From CAVPCZ01 sp963779225 (GTDB taxonomy: Bacteria; Bacteroidota; Ignavibacteria; UBA10030; UBA6906), in contig CAVZWW010000001.1 in NCBI GenBank assembly GCA_963779225.1, positions 744,001-808,000 on the forward strand: a stretch of 64,000 bases of DNA, written 5' to 3'. The notes below the pieces were generated by a model. It ran no database searches. It saw only the letters and a list, made by a program, of their open reading frames with translations, and was not told the origin of the DNA. Position numbers and translations under genes: made by a program. Below, piece after piece: positions 55,304 through 62,767 of this stretch; the stretch's first letter is position 1; each line of letters begins with the position of its first letter.

Positions 55304-57034
55304 TTATCGTAGATCCTTGATTTTCAGTTGTGGAACGGGATCGTTCTGCCGGGATCCCGTGGAGGAAGGCCACTCATTTTCTTCGACGGTATAGACACAC
55401 GCGAGGTCCCGGCGTCCGGAGGGCACGCGGGAAAGGAATTCCCCCAGACCGAAGCCGATGGCGTCGAACACCACGCCATTCTGGCGAACGCGGAACCGGA
55501 GGTGGTTGCGTCCGACGATGCGGGGTGTGCCGATCACCTCGAGTCCCTTCGTCAGGAAGGTCGGCCGTGTATTATGCGGCCCGAAGGGGGCAAATTCCCT
55601 CAGGATGCGCACGAATCGGGGGGTGATATCCTGGAGGGCGAGTTCCAGGTCGATCCGGATCTCGGGTGTTTTGAGATCTTCGGTCATGAGTTCCTTCACT
55701 GCGGCATTGAATGCATCACGAAATTCATCCAGCCGGGTGATATCCACCGTTACGCCTGCCGCGTACTTATGTCCGCCGAACTGCAAAACCTTGTCTTCGC
55801 ATCGTTTGATGGCTTCGTAGATATCGAATCCCGACACGCTGCGTGCGGAACCTTTTGCCACGCCGTCTATCGTTGCCATCATGATCGATGGTTTGTAGTA
55901 GCGTTCGACCATGCGGGAGGCGACGATTCCCACGACGCCGGGATGCCAGTGTTCCTGGTGGAGCACGATTGCGGGTTCAGCATCAATATCGAAACATTTT
56001 TCCGCCAGCTGTTGGGCGTCGATGAAGGTGTCTTCGTCGATTGTCCGCCGGTTCCGGTTCTCCTCTTCGAGGACCTGTGCGAGGGCGGTCGCTTCCACCG
56101 GGTCGTCGCAGGTGAGCATGCGGACCGCGCGCATGGCATCGCCGAGCCTGCCTGCGGCATTGATGCGGGGTGCCAGCGCGAACACGATCTGTCCCGTCGT
56201 GATCCTGCCGGTTTTCAGTCCCGCAGTTTCTATGAGTGCCTTGATACCGGGCCGGGGGTTGGCGTTAATGGACTCCAGGCCGATTTTCACCAGAACACGG
56301 TTCTCCCCGGCCAGCGGGACGATGTCCGCGGTGCTTGCGAGCGTGACAAAATCCAGGTATTTTCCGATCACCGATTCCCGGTTCAGGCGCCGGGCGACGC
56401 CATGGATCAGTTTGAAGCCGACGCCGCAGCCGCTGAGTGACTTGAAGGGGTAGGTGTCGCCGGGTTTGATCGGGTCGAGTACGGCCACGGCTCCCGGCAG
56501 GACGGGGCCGGCTTCGTGGTGGTCGCAGATGATCACGTCGAGCCCGGATTCGGACGCGTAGGCGACCTGTTCCACCGCAGTGATGCCGCAATCAACGGCG
56601 ATGAACACGCGGACACCCGTGGCGACGGCGTGGTCGATTCCCTGGCGTGAAACTCCGTACCCTTCCTTCAGGCGATCGGGGATGTAGTACTCGACCTCTC
56701 CGCCCATCTCCCGCAGGAACAGATACAGCATGGCGGCACCGTTTGTTCCGTCGACGTCATAGTCGCCGAACACGAAAAAGCGTTCTCCGGCTTCCAGTGC
56801 CCGGATGATGCGTTCCGTGGCGTCTTCCATTCCATCCATGAGGAACGGATCGTGGAGGAGTTCCAGTGTTGGCCGGAAATATCGTTTCGCGCCGTCGTAG
56901 TCCGTTATCCCGCGGTACACAAGGACTTTGGCGATCGCTTCGGGGACATTGATATCCCGCGCGAGTGTGGCAACGAGTTCTGCATCAGGGGGATCGGCGA
57001 AGATCCACCGGTGCTCTCTCGGGGTTCTCTGCAC
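55304..57034 (-). CDS. recJ: Single-stranded-DNA-specific exonuclease RecJ
   Basis: A 576-residue 5'-3' exonuclease of the DHH family used in recombination and mismatch repair. DHH motifs: VFGDYDVDGTNGAAM, VDCGITAVEQ, ICDHHEAGP, and GCGVGFKLIHG; the DHHA1 part has LQFGGHKYAAGV, then an OB fold. I use GTG at 57034 (ggag seven bases upstream), where similarity begins (HRWIFADPP). A longer reading to 57112 would run up to the 3' end of rnpB. Tail after the OB fold (from about 550) is poorly conserved. Confidence 0.96.
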   Translation of the reverse strand: MQRTPREHRWIFADPPDAELVATLARDINVPEAIAKVLVYRGITDYDGAKRYFRPTLELLHDPFLMDGMEDATERIIRALEAGERFFVFGDYDVDGTNGAAMLYLFLREMGGEVEYYIPDRLKEGYGVSRQGIDHAVATGVRVFIAVDCGITAVEQVAYASESGLDVIICDHHEAGPVLPGAVAVLDPIKPGDTYPFKSLSGCGVGFKLIHGVARRLNRESVIGKYLDFVTLASTADIVPLAGENRVLVKIGLESINANPRPGIKALIETAGLKTGRITTGQIVFALAPRINAAGRLGDAMRAVRMLTCDDPVEATALAQVLEEENRNRRTIDEDTFIDAQQLAEKCFDIDAEPAIVLHQEHWHPGVVGIVASRMVERYYKPSIMMATIDGVAKGSARSVSGFDIYEAIKRCEDKVLQFGGHKYAAGVTVDITRLDEFRDAFNAAVKELMTEDLKTPEIRIDLELALQDITPRFVRILREFAPFGPHNTRPTFLTKGLEVIGTPRIVGRNHLRFRVRQNGVVFDAIGFGLGEFLSRVPSGRRDLACVYTVEENEWPSSTGSRQNDPVPQLKIKDLR

Positions 57035-57112
57035 TTCGGTACTCCGACTGGAAACTGTGATGTGCGTATCCCGCTGTCGCCGCACGTGGTGGCGGAGGCG
57101 GGGGCACATCAC

Positions 57113-57521
57113 AGCGCAGGTCTGTAAGCCGAATTCTGTCTTCCCGGCCTGTTACGGCCGAGGAGGCAGCCATTTCTCTGGGCCGCGGATTGCTCCTTGG
57201 CTCTAGCGGCCTACCCGGGAGTAATTCTCCGCGCGAAGCGGAGAGTGAGACGAGCAGCCTCTCCTCCCATATTTGGCCTTGCTCCGGGTGGGGTTTGTCG
57301 TGCCCCCGGGATTACTCCCGGGGCGGTGAGCTCTTACCTCGCCTTTTCACCCTTATCTCACAGGCATTGCTGCCTGTGGGACGGTATGTTTTCTGTGACA
57401 CTTTCCGTCTCTTTCCTGCTTGGGCAGGAGAGAGCCCCCGTTCTTCACGGGGCACCCTGCTCTTCGGAGTTCGGACTTTCCTCATCCCGCTGCGCGGGAC
57501 GCGGCTGCCCGACCTGCTGTG
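57113..57521 (-). ncRNA. rnpB: RNase P RNA, bacterial class A
   Basis: The catalytic RNA that trims tRNA 5' ends. On the minus strand the 5' region has GAGGAAAGTCCGAACTCC, the middle has AAGGGTGAAAAGGCGAGGTAA and TAGGCCGCTAGAGC, and the 3' part has ACAGAATTCGGCTTACAG, all universal or near-universal parts of the bacterial molecule. The ends were set by helix P1: GCAGGTC (57517-57511) pairs with GACCTGC (57122-57116). Length is about 405-409 bases. It lies between the RNase HI-like gene and recJ; exact ends may differ by a few bases. Confidence 0.97.
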
Positions 57522-57537
57522 TGAGTGTTGACGTGGA

Positions 57538-57987
57538 TTAATACAATCCGTTCGTGGAGACGCCGATCAGATCGGAGGAGATCGGCTTCTTCGCGTCTAT
57601 GCCTTCATTTGCGAGCCGGTCCGTTTCGGCATTCTGCTCGCGGGGGACATAGTGCAATTCAAATGTATAGGGTGCATTCGCCTTGAGACGCTGCACTTCC
57701 AGGAACAGTTTCTTCAGTTTCGGGTCCTTCACTTTGTACCGGCCGTTCACCTGCCGCACCATCAGCTCGCTGTCGGAGAACACCACGAGCCGTGTGCACG
57801 TGATGGACTGCATGGAGCGTAGCAGGAGCAGCAGGGCGCTGTACTCCGCGACGTTATTGGTGGTTTCCCCGATGTAGCCGGAAAGGGAGAGAATACGCTC
57901 ACCCTGTTCATTTCGTACAATCACGCCGACGCCGCTGGCGCCCGGATTGCCGCGCGATGCGCCGTCTGTTGCGGCAAAACAGTTCAC
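57538..57987 (-). CDS. RNase HI-like protein
   Basis: A 149-residue protein with the RNase H fold, in the branch that includes reverse-transcriptase-like and plant-like RNase HI domains. The four catalytic acids are present: Asp8 (ATDGASRGNPG), Glu48 (NNVAEYSAL), Asp72 (FSDSELMVRQ) and Asp123 (AETDRLAN). It would cut RNA in RNA-DNA hybrids. It lacks the basic handle of E. coli RNase HI. The GTG start overlaps the preceding stop by four bases. rnpB begins 16 bases after its stop and may be processed from the same transcript. Confidence 0.92.
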   Translation of the reverse strand: MNCFAATDGASRGNPGASGVGVIVRNEQGERILSLSGYIGETTNNVAEYSALLLLLRSMQSITCTRLVVFSDSELMVRQVNGRYKVKDPKLKKLFLEVQRLKANAPYTFELHYVPREQNAETDRLANEGIDAKKPISSDLIGVSTNGLY

Positions 57988-58715
57988 AGGACCTTCGCGC
58001 TGGTTTCAGCGATCTCGTCGGAGACGATAATGCGTCCGCACCGTTCGCACATATAGAGGCGGTCGTTTTGCCGGAGTTCGAGCAATTTCTGGGGAGGGAC
58101 GCGGTTAAAGCAGCCCCCGCACGCTCCCTTTTTTACGGCCACGACGGCCATTCCTTTTTTCGCCTTCCGGATCCGTTCATACGCTGCCAGATCGGGTTTT
58201 GCGATCCGTGCGACCACCTTCTGTCGCTGGTGATTGAATTCGAGTTCTTCGACCTCCGTGCTCTTCGACACTTCTGCCAGCGCCGCACGCCGTTCTTCGA
58301 GCTGTTTCTCCAGTTCTCCAATCTTTGCCGCAAGTTCGTCAATGGCCGTCCGCGCGGTGGTGCCTTTGATCTCCAGCTGTTCCATTTCCTTTTCCAGGCG
58401 GCGGACGGCCTCCACCGCCCCGTCCATCTCGCGGGTCAGGGCGTCGTACTCCCGGTTTGTCCGGACGGCGAACTGCTGCGATTTATACTTTTCCAATCTC
58501 GCTTTCAGTCCGATGATCTCGTTGTCCGCGTTATCGCGCTGGGTGAACGCCGCTTTCATTGCCTGTTCGGACAGGGAATGCTGCGTGCGCACGATCTCGA
58601 GTTGTTCTTCCAGCTCGCGTACCTGTCCGGGGAGGTCCCCTTTTTCCTCCTGGAGGACATCGAGACTGGAATCAATCTGTTGGAGTTTGTGGAGGTATTG
58701 CAGCTTTGTTTTCAA
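57984..58715 (-). CDS. Coiled-coil protein with C4 zinc ribbon
   Basis: A 243-residue protein made of a long antiparallel coiled coil (about 5-180, heptads rich in Glu, Leu, Arg) and a C-terminal zinc ribbon with Cys199, Cys202, Cys223 and Cys226 (CGGC ... CERC). This is the DUF164/CT398 family, often next to Nif3-like and RNase H genes; suggested to bind nucleic acid, with no firm function. It starts with TTG at 58715 behind a strong gaggag, and no nearby ATG suits. Overlaps the RNase HI-like gene by four bases. Confidence 0.9.
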   Translation of the reverse strand: MKTKLQYLHKLQQIDSSLDVLQEEKGDLPGQVRELEEQLEIVRTQHSLSEQAMKAAFTQRDNADNEIIGLKARLEKYKSQQFAVRTNREYDALTREMDGAVEAVRRLEKEMEQLEIKGTTARTAIDELAAKIGELEKQLEERRAALAEVSKSTEVEELEFNHQRQKVVARIAKPDLAAYERIRKAKKGMAVVAVKKGACGGCFNRVPPQKLLELRQNDRLYMCERCGRIIVSDEIAETSAKVL

Positions 58716-58736
58716 TTCCGGCTCCTCGCTGGTGTT

Positions 58737-59846
58737 CTACACATAGGCAATGGGGGATGTTCGGGTCGTTGTCGCCCGCACAGAAAAAGAACCCTGGTGC
58801 TTGAGACACTCCCGGCGCAGACGCGCGGTGATTGCCGCGACGACAGGGAGTTCTGTTTCGTAATGTCCGGCGTCGACGAGCGCGATACGTCCGGACGCCT
58901 CCTGAAATGCGTGATACTTGACGTCCGCTGTGATGAAGGCATCCGCTCCGCCGGCGATGGCCTGTTGCAGCAGGTCGGCCCCGCTTCCGCCGCAGACGGC
59001 GACGGAGTGCAGTGTGGTTCCAGGAGTGCCGCAGTACCGCAGTCCGCGGCTGCCGAGTGTCCGGCGGATTCTCCGGAGGAAGGCTGACAGGGTCACCGGG
59101 CGCCGGAGATCTCCCATCACTCCCATGCCGAAGTCCGGATGCGTGTTCTCGAGAGAAAAGAGATCGTATGCAACTTCTTCGTAGGGGTGCGCGTGTTTCA
59201 GGGCGCGCACCACGGCCGGGGCATTCCGCCGCAGCAGCTGCATCTCCAGCCGGGTTTCCGGCACACGCGCGAACACGCCCGGCGTTCCCACCGAGGGGGA
59301 AGAGGCGGCAGCTCCCAGAAATGTTCCGGTTCCTTCGGTGCGGAAGGAGCATTGCGAGTAGTCGCCGATGACGCCGGCTCCTGCATCGCTCATTGCCTGT
59401 GCCACCCGGTCGACGTGTGACGGAGGCACGAACGTCACGATCTTCGTGTTCAGCCGGGAGTCCCGGACAAGGAACGCCGGATCCCGGAGTCCGAGAGCCT
59501 CGGCGAGGGCAAAACTGGTTCCGCCCCGTACAAAATCAATGTTCGTATGAGCGGCGATTACCGCGATCCGCTGCCGCAGAAGGGTTGCCAGAAGCCGTCC
59601 TGAGCCGGTCGAGGTATCCACCGAAGAGAGCGGGCGGAACAGGAGCGGATGATGGCTGACGATCAGGGATGCCTGCCGGCGCCGTGCTTCGCGAACCACA
59701 TCCTCGGTGACATCGAGTGCGACAAGAATCCCGCGCACCGGAGCGGAGGGATTGCCGCACTGGATCCCGATATTGTCATGCTCCCAGGCGATTTCCCGCG
59801 GTGCCCACTCTTCGAGTATGTGTGCGATATCGCGAACGGTGATCAC
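58737..59846 (-). CDS. Nif3-like dinuclear metal centre protein
   Basis: A 369-residue member of the NIF3/YbgI/YqfO family, with the extra PII-like insert domain seen in the longer (about 370-residue) forms. Metal ligands are visible in EHDNIGIQCG, VSHHPLLFRP, AAHTNIDF and DAGHYETELP. These proteins form toroidal hexamers and resemble GTP cyclohydrolase I type 2, but the reaction is not established. The start is GTG at 59846, with gggga seven bases before it; it overlaps the stop of a 44-codon leader ORF by four bases (GTGA). Confidence 0.93.
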   Translation of the reverse strand: MITVRDIAHILEEWAPREIAWEHDNIGIQCGNPSAPVRGILVALDVTEDVVREARRRQASLIVSHHPLLFRPLSSVDTSTGSGRLLATLLRQRIAVIAAHTNIDFVRGGTSFALAEALGLRDPAFLVRDSRLNTKIVTFVPPSHVDRVAQAMSDAGAGVIGDYSQCSFRTEGTGTFLGAAASSPSVGTPGVFARVPETRLEMQLLRRNAPAVVRALKHAHPYEEVAYDLFSLENTHPDFGMGVMGDLRRPVTLSAFLRRIRRTLGSRGLRYCGTPGTTLHSVAVCGGSGADLLQQAIAGGADAFITADVKYHAFQEASGRIALVDAGHYETELPVVAAITARLRRECLKHQGSFSVRATTTRTSPIAYV

Positions 59847-59977
59847 GCGGATTCCCCGTGAAAAAGAAAGAATCCCGCGCGGGGGCGGGATTTCTGAGTT
59901 GGTCCACTGGTGTTCCGGGAAAGCTTTCGTTCGGTATAGGGTGTACGGATCACGATCGGCGGTGGCACAACGGTCAT
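59843..59977 (-). CDS. Putative 44-aa leader ORF in front of the Nif3-like gene
   Basis: The ATG at 59977 has AGGAG eleven bases upstream and follows a good promoter. The basic, Pro-rich product (MTVVPPPIVIRTPYTERKLS at the start) has no recognised domain. Its reading frame runs through the terminator-like hairpin at 59871-59892, and its TGA overlaps the Nif3-like GTG. The arrangement fits a leader peptide whose translation keeps the hairpin open and feeds ribosomes to the next gene; it may also be just a small protein. Confidence 0.45.
   Translation of the reverse strand: MTVVPPPIVIRTPYTERKLSRNTSGPTQKSRPRAGFFLFHGESA
59861..59892 (-). terminator. Terminator-like hairpin inside the Nif3 leader (possible attenuator)
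   Basis: On the minus strand AATCCCGC (59892-59885) pairs with GCGGGATT (59878-59871) across six bases, followed by CTTTCTTTTT down to 59861. It sits 25 bases before the Nif3-like start and within the leader ORF, so it either ends leader transcripts or is melted by translating ribosomes. Confidence 0.65.
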
Positions 59978-60016
59978 TGTTACGGTAGCTCCTGGGCTCA
60001 TACAGTCTGGACCAAT

Positions 60017-60045
60017 AATATACGAACACACCCGGAGAGAATCAA
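60017..60045 (-). promoter_or_regulatory. Sigma-70 promoter for the Nif3-zinc ribbon-RNase HI operon
   Basis: TTGATT (60045-60040), 17 bp, TATATT (60022-60017) on the minus strand, directly after the stop of the upstream gene. The start point would be near 60010, 33 bases before the leader ORF. Confidence 0.65.
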
Positions 60046-60052
60046 GTCGACC

Positions 60053-60718
60053 CTAAAGCCGCGCAAAGTCAATTTTCTCGAAATTCAGGTCGCGCAGACG
60101 GGAGATCTCCCGTTCCATATTAATGATATGCTGGTCCAGGGCCTGGACCAGCCCCTGTTCCGATTGTCCCAGACTCTGGCGGGCAAGGATGTCGGTGCTG
60201 ATCTTGATCGCGGCGAGAGGGTTGTTAAACTCATGACAGACTGTTACGACAAGCTCCTTGATCGCTTCCGTGCGACGCCGGGCAATCAGATCGGCCTTTT
60301 GCTGTTCCGCGATGCGTCTTTTCAATCTCACGCGTTCGAGAATGTTGATGATGGAACGCGGCAGTACCGAATCCACGGCCTCATCCTTGACCAGATAGTC
60401 TTCCACGTCGTATTTCATCACCTCGATAGCCAGCCGGAAGTCCCGGTTTGAGGTCAGGAAGATGATGGGAATGTCGATACGGGCATCGCGAATCTGGCGT
60501 ACAAGTTCGAGCCCGTTCAGGTCGGGAAGGAAATAGTCCAGCACCAGGAGGTCGAGCGGAGGCTTCTGTGCGAGGTAGGCGAGGCCCGACCGGGCATCCT
60601 GCTTCCAGGTGATCAGAAAGCGTCTCGGATGGTACTTTGAAAGGAGGTGCTGTGCGACGGCCATGTATCCGGCATCGTCATCGACAAAGAGGAGCTGGAT
60701 TGGCGGGGCGGTTTCCAT
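60053..60718 (-). CDS. Receiver plus histidine phosphotransfer (DHp) protein without ATPase domain
   Basis: A 221-residue signalling protein. Residues 7-130 form a receiver with LFVDDD, phosphoacceptor Asp61 (LLVLDYFLPDLNG) and Lys111. A helical linker (130-150) leads to an H-box TVCHEFNNPLAAI with His162, and a second helix of the dimerisation domain runs to the end. The HATPase domain that should follow is absent, and the 35 bases after the stop already hold the next promoter, so no remnant exists. It could relay phosphate between a kinase and another regulator, in the manner of Spo0B. A promoter start near the ATG suggests a leaderless mRNA. Confidence 0.85.
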   Translation of the reverse strand: METAPPIQLLFVDDDAGYMAVAQHLLSKYHPRRFLITWKQDARSGLAYLAQKPPLDLLVLDYFLPDLNGLELVRQIRDARIDIPIIFLTSNRDFRLAIEVMKYDVEDYLVKDEAVDSVLPRSIINILERVRLKRRIAEQQKADLIARRRTEAIKELVVTVCHEFNNPLAAIKISTDILARQSLGQSEQGLVQALDQHIINMEREISRLRDLNFEKIDFARL

Positions 60719-60728
60719 GGTAAATATC

Positions 60729-60757
60729 AGTATAGGATATTCCCGGGAGAGTCGCAA
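60729..60757 (-). promoter_or_regulatory. Candidate sigma-70 promoter of the receiver-DHp gene (leaderless)
   Basis: TTGCGA (60757-60752), 17 bp, TATACT (60734-60729) on the minus strand. Start expected near 60722, only about four bases before the ATG at 60718; no ribosome-binding site precedes it. Confidence 0.55.
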
Positions 60758-60771
60758 TCCCCCCCCGCAGG

Positions 60772-60800
60772 TTGATTTTGAGCAATTCTTTGGCTATACT
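60772..60800 (+). promoter_or_regulatory. Candidate sigma-70 promoter of the response regulator gene
   Basis: TTGATT (60772-60777), 17 bp, TATACT (60795-60800). Its -35 element is 14 bases from that of the divergent promoter at 60729-60757, so one bound protein could affect both. Confidence 0.6.
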
Positions 60801-60896
60801 TTGCCCGTACACGCACAGTCCGTGGTGAAAGGAAGGCAGGCGGCGGGACAGCGTGGCCGGACCGTTCCAACACCATTTAGCCCGGAGAGCCCCCTG

Positions 60897-61268
60897 ATGG
60901 CCAGTAAAAAGAGTTTGATACTCGTCGTCGATGATGAAGAATCGCTGCGAACGGTCCTGAGCAGTGAATTAATCAACGAGGGATACGAGGTGCGGACGGC
61001 AGCGGACGGCGACGACGCGATCGTGGAAATGCGGAATGCGGATTTTGACCTTGTTTTGCTGGACATCAAGATGCCCCGGATGAACGGATTTGAGGTGTTG
61101 AAGCATATCAAGGAAAACCACGCCCGCTCCAAGGTGGTGATGCTGACCGGCTTTGCCGATCTGAAAAATGCGATTGAATCCAAAAAGCTCGGAGCCGATG
61201 ATTTTGTCAGCAAGCCCTACGACCTTGTCGATCTCCTGACAACGATCGAGCGCGTGTTGCACGAATAG
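60897..61268 (+). CDS. Single-domain response regulator
   Basis: A 123-residue CheY-like receiver with nothing attached. LVVDDEES supplies the acidic pocket, Asp56 (LVLLDIKMPRMNG) is the phosphoacceptor, MLTGFAD has the switch Thr, and SKPYD the Lys. It has no output domain and probably works through protein contacts or phosphorelay. It lies between a divergent receiver-DHp protein and an NtrC-type regulator, 44 bases before the latter, and its receiver resembles that of the NtrC-type protein (both end SKPYD/AKPYD). The three may form one pathway. ATG at 60897 follows cggagag by eight bases. Confidence 0.93.
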   Translation: MASKKSLILVVDDEESLRTVLSSELINEGYEVRTAADGDDAIVEMRNADFDLVLLDIKMPRMNGFEVLKHIKENHARSKVVMLTGFADLKNAIESKKLGADDFVSKPYDLVDLLTTIERVLHE

Positions 61269-61312
61269 CGACTCCCTTCTCCCACCGTGTGTGCCGGACG
61301 CGCGGTTGAACC

Positions 61313-62689
61313 ATGCCCAAGAAGTATCATCTGCTTGTTGTTGACGACGAAGAGCCGCTGCGCCACCTTCTGGAGGGCGAACTCTCGGATACCGACGAGT
61401 TCGATGTGGATGTCGCCGCCGACGGCGGCGAAGCCATCAACCTGATTCAGGCCAGAGTCTACGACGTTATCCTCCTGGATATCCGCATGCCGCGTGTCAG
61501 CGGCATCGAAGTCCTGAAATTTGTTCAGGAATATTCTCCCGCCACCCAGGTCATTATTCTGACCAACTACGCGGATATCAAGACCGCGATCCAGACCATC
61601 AAGCTCGGTGCGTACGATTTCCTGGCGAAGCCATATGACATTGAAGAAATCTTCAACACGATTCACCGGGCCATCGAACGGCGGCAGCTGTCCATCGACA
61701 ACAAGCTGATGAAGAGCGAGCTCTCGCGCAAAGCCGGGAGCAACGAGCTGATTGGCGGGAGCGTCGCGTTCCAGCGGCTGGTGGAGAATGCCACGCGGTT
61801 TGCCGAAAGCGACTCGTTCGTGATGATCCAGGGAGCCAGCGGAACCGGCAAGGAGTTGATTGCCAACTTGATTCACCGGCGCAGCATGAGGAACAACCGC
61901 CCGTTTGTCGCCGTGAACTGCGCTTCGATTCCGGACGCACTCCTGGAGAGCGAATTATTCGGCCATGAGAAGGGTGCGTTTACGAACGCGTTCAGCACGA
62001 AAGAGGGCCTTGTCGAAGTGGCAAACGGCGGCACCCTGTTTCTCGATGAGGTGGGGGACATCAGTCCGGCCATTCAACCCAAGCTCCTCCGCTTTCTGGA
62101 AACCGGGGAATTCCGCCGAGTGGGGGGGACCAATCTGCTTTCGGTGGACGTGCGTGTGGTCAGCGCCACGAACAAGGATTTGCGCGATGAGGTCGCCGCC
62201 GGGCGTTTCCGAGAGGATCTGTTGTACCGGTTGAACGTGGTCTCGCTGCGTGTGCCGAATCTGAGCGAACGAACCGACGACATTCCGCTCCTTGTGGAGT
62301 ACTTCCTTTCCCGGAAGGCGAATTCGAAGCACGTGAAGAGCCTTGCACCCGGCGTTCTCCAGATGTTGCTTGACCACACCTGGCCAGGCAATATCCGGGA
62401 GCTCGAGCACGTCATCGAAGGGGCGATTCTGCTCTCCAGCGGGGACGTGATTGAAGAGAGAGACATGATGATGTACTTTCATCGTCAGGATCAGCCTGTG
62501 GCCGCCGCCGTCCCGGCCGCCGTCCCGCCCTCCCACGCACTGAGTCTGGAGGGCCTCGAACGCCAGCATATCGAGCGGGTGCTCCGCGAGTACAAGTACA
62601 ATCGTGCACGGACGGCGGAATCGCTCGGCATCAGCAAGAAGACCCTCTATCTCAAGATCAAACGATTCGGCCTCGCCCCCGGCGAGTAA
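61313..62689 (+). CDS. Sigma-54-dependent response regulator (NtrC family)
   Basis: A 458-residue transcription activator. Receiver (1-122) with Asp56 in ILLDIRMPRVSG; AAA+ domain (about 143-375) with Walker A GASGTGK (174-180) and Walker B TLFLDEVGD; C-terminal Fis-type helix-turn-helix (about 415-455, RARTAESLGISKKTLYLKIK). The loop that contacts sigma-54 reads GAFTNA (221-226) where nearly all activators have GAFTGA. A Pro/Ala linker separates AAA+ and DNA-binding parts. A sigma-54-like promoter exists at 18249, but whether this protein serves it is unknown. Confidence 0.95.
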   Translation: MPKKYHLLVVDDEEPLRHLLEGELSDTDEFDVDVAADGGEAINLIQARVYDVILLDIRMPRVSGIEVLKFVQEYSPATQVIILTNYADIKTAIQTIKLGAYDFLAKPYDIEEIFNTIHRAIERRQLSIDNKLMKSELSRKAGSNELIGGSVAFQRLVENATRFAESDSFVMIQGASGTGKELIANLIHRRSMRNNRPFVAVNCASIPDALLESELFGHEKGAFTNAFSTKEGLVEVANGGTLFLDEVGDISPAIQPKLLRFLETGEFRRVGGTNLLSVDVRVVSATNKDLRDEVAAGRFREDLLYRLNVVSLRVPNLSERTDDIPLLVEYFLSRKANSKHVKSLAPGVLQMLLDHTWPGNIRELEHVIEGAILLSSGDVIEERDMMMYFHRQDQPVAAAVPAAVPPSHALSLEGLERQHIERVLREYKYNRARTAESLGISKKTLYLKIKRFGLAPGE

Positions 62690-62706
62690 TCCCCGTGCAC
62701 GGCGGG

Positions 62707-62736
62707 TTGACTTTCAAAGCTGTTTTTCGCTTTATA
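62707..62736 (+). promoter_or_regulatory. Possible promoter for the acyl-CoA dehydrogenase gene
   Basis: TTGACT (62707-62712) and TTTATA (62731-62736) are 18 bp apart; TATACA two bases on is an alternative -10 with a longer spacer. It lies just before the start at 62768. Confidence 0.4.
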
Positions 62737-62767
62737 CATTTTCTTTCACCCACCGACGAACGTTTCC

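Noticed and set aside
57118..57540. Short plus-strand frames in the recJ to RNase HI gap
   Set aside because: The region is rnpB on the minus strand; the frames have no coding character.
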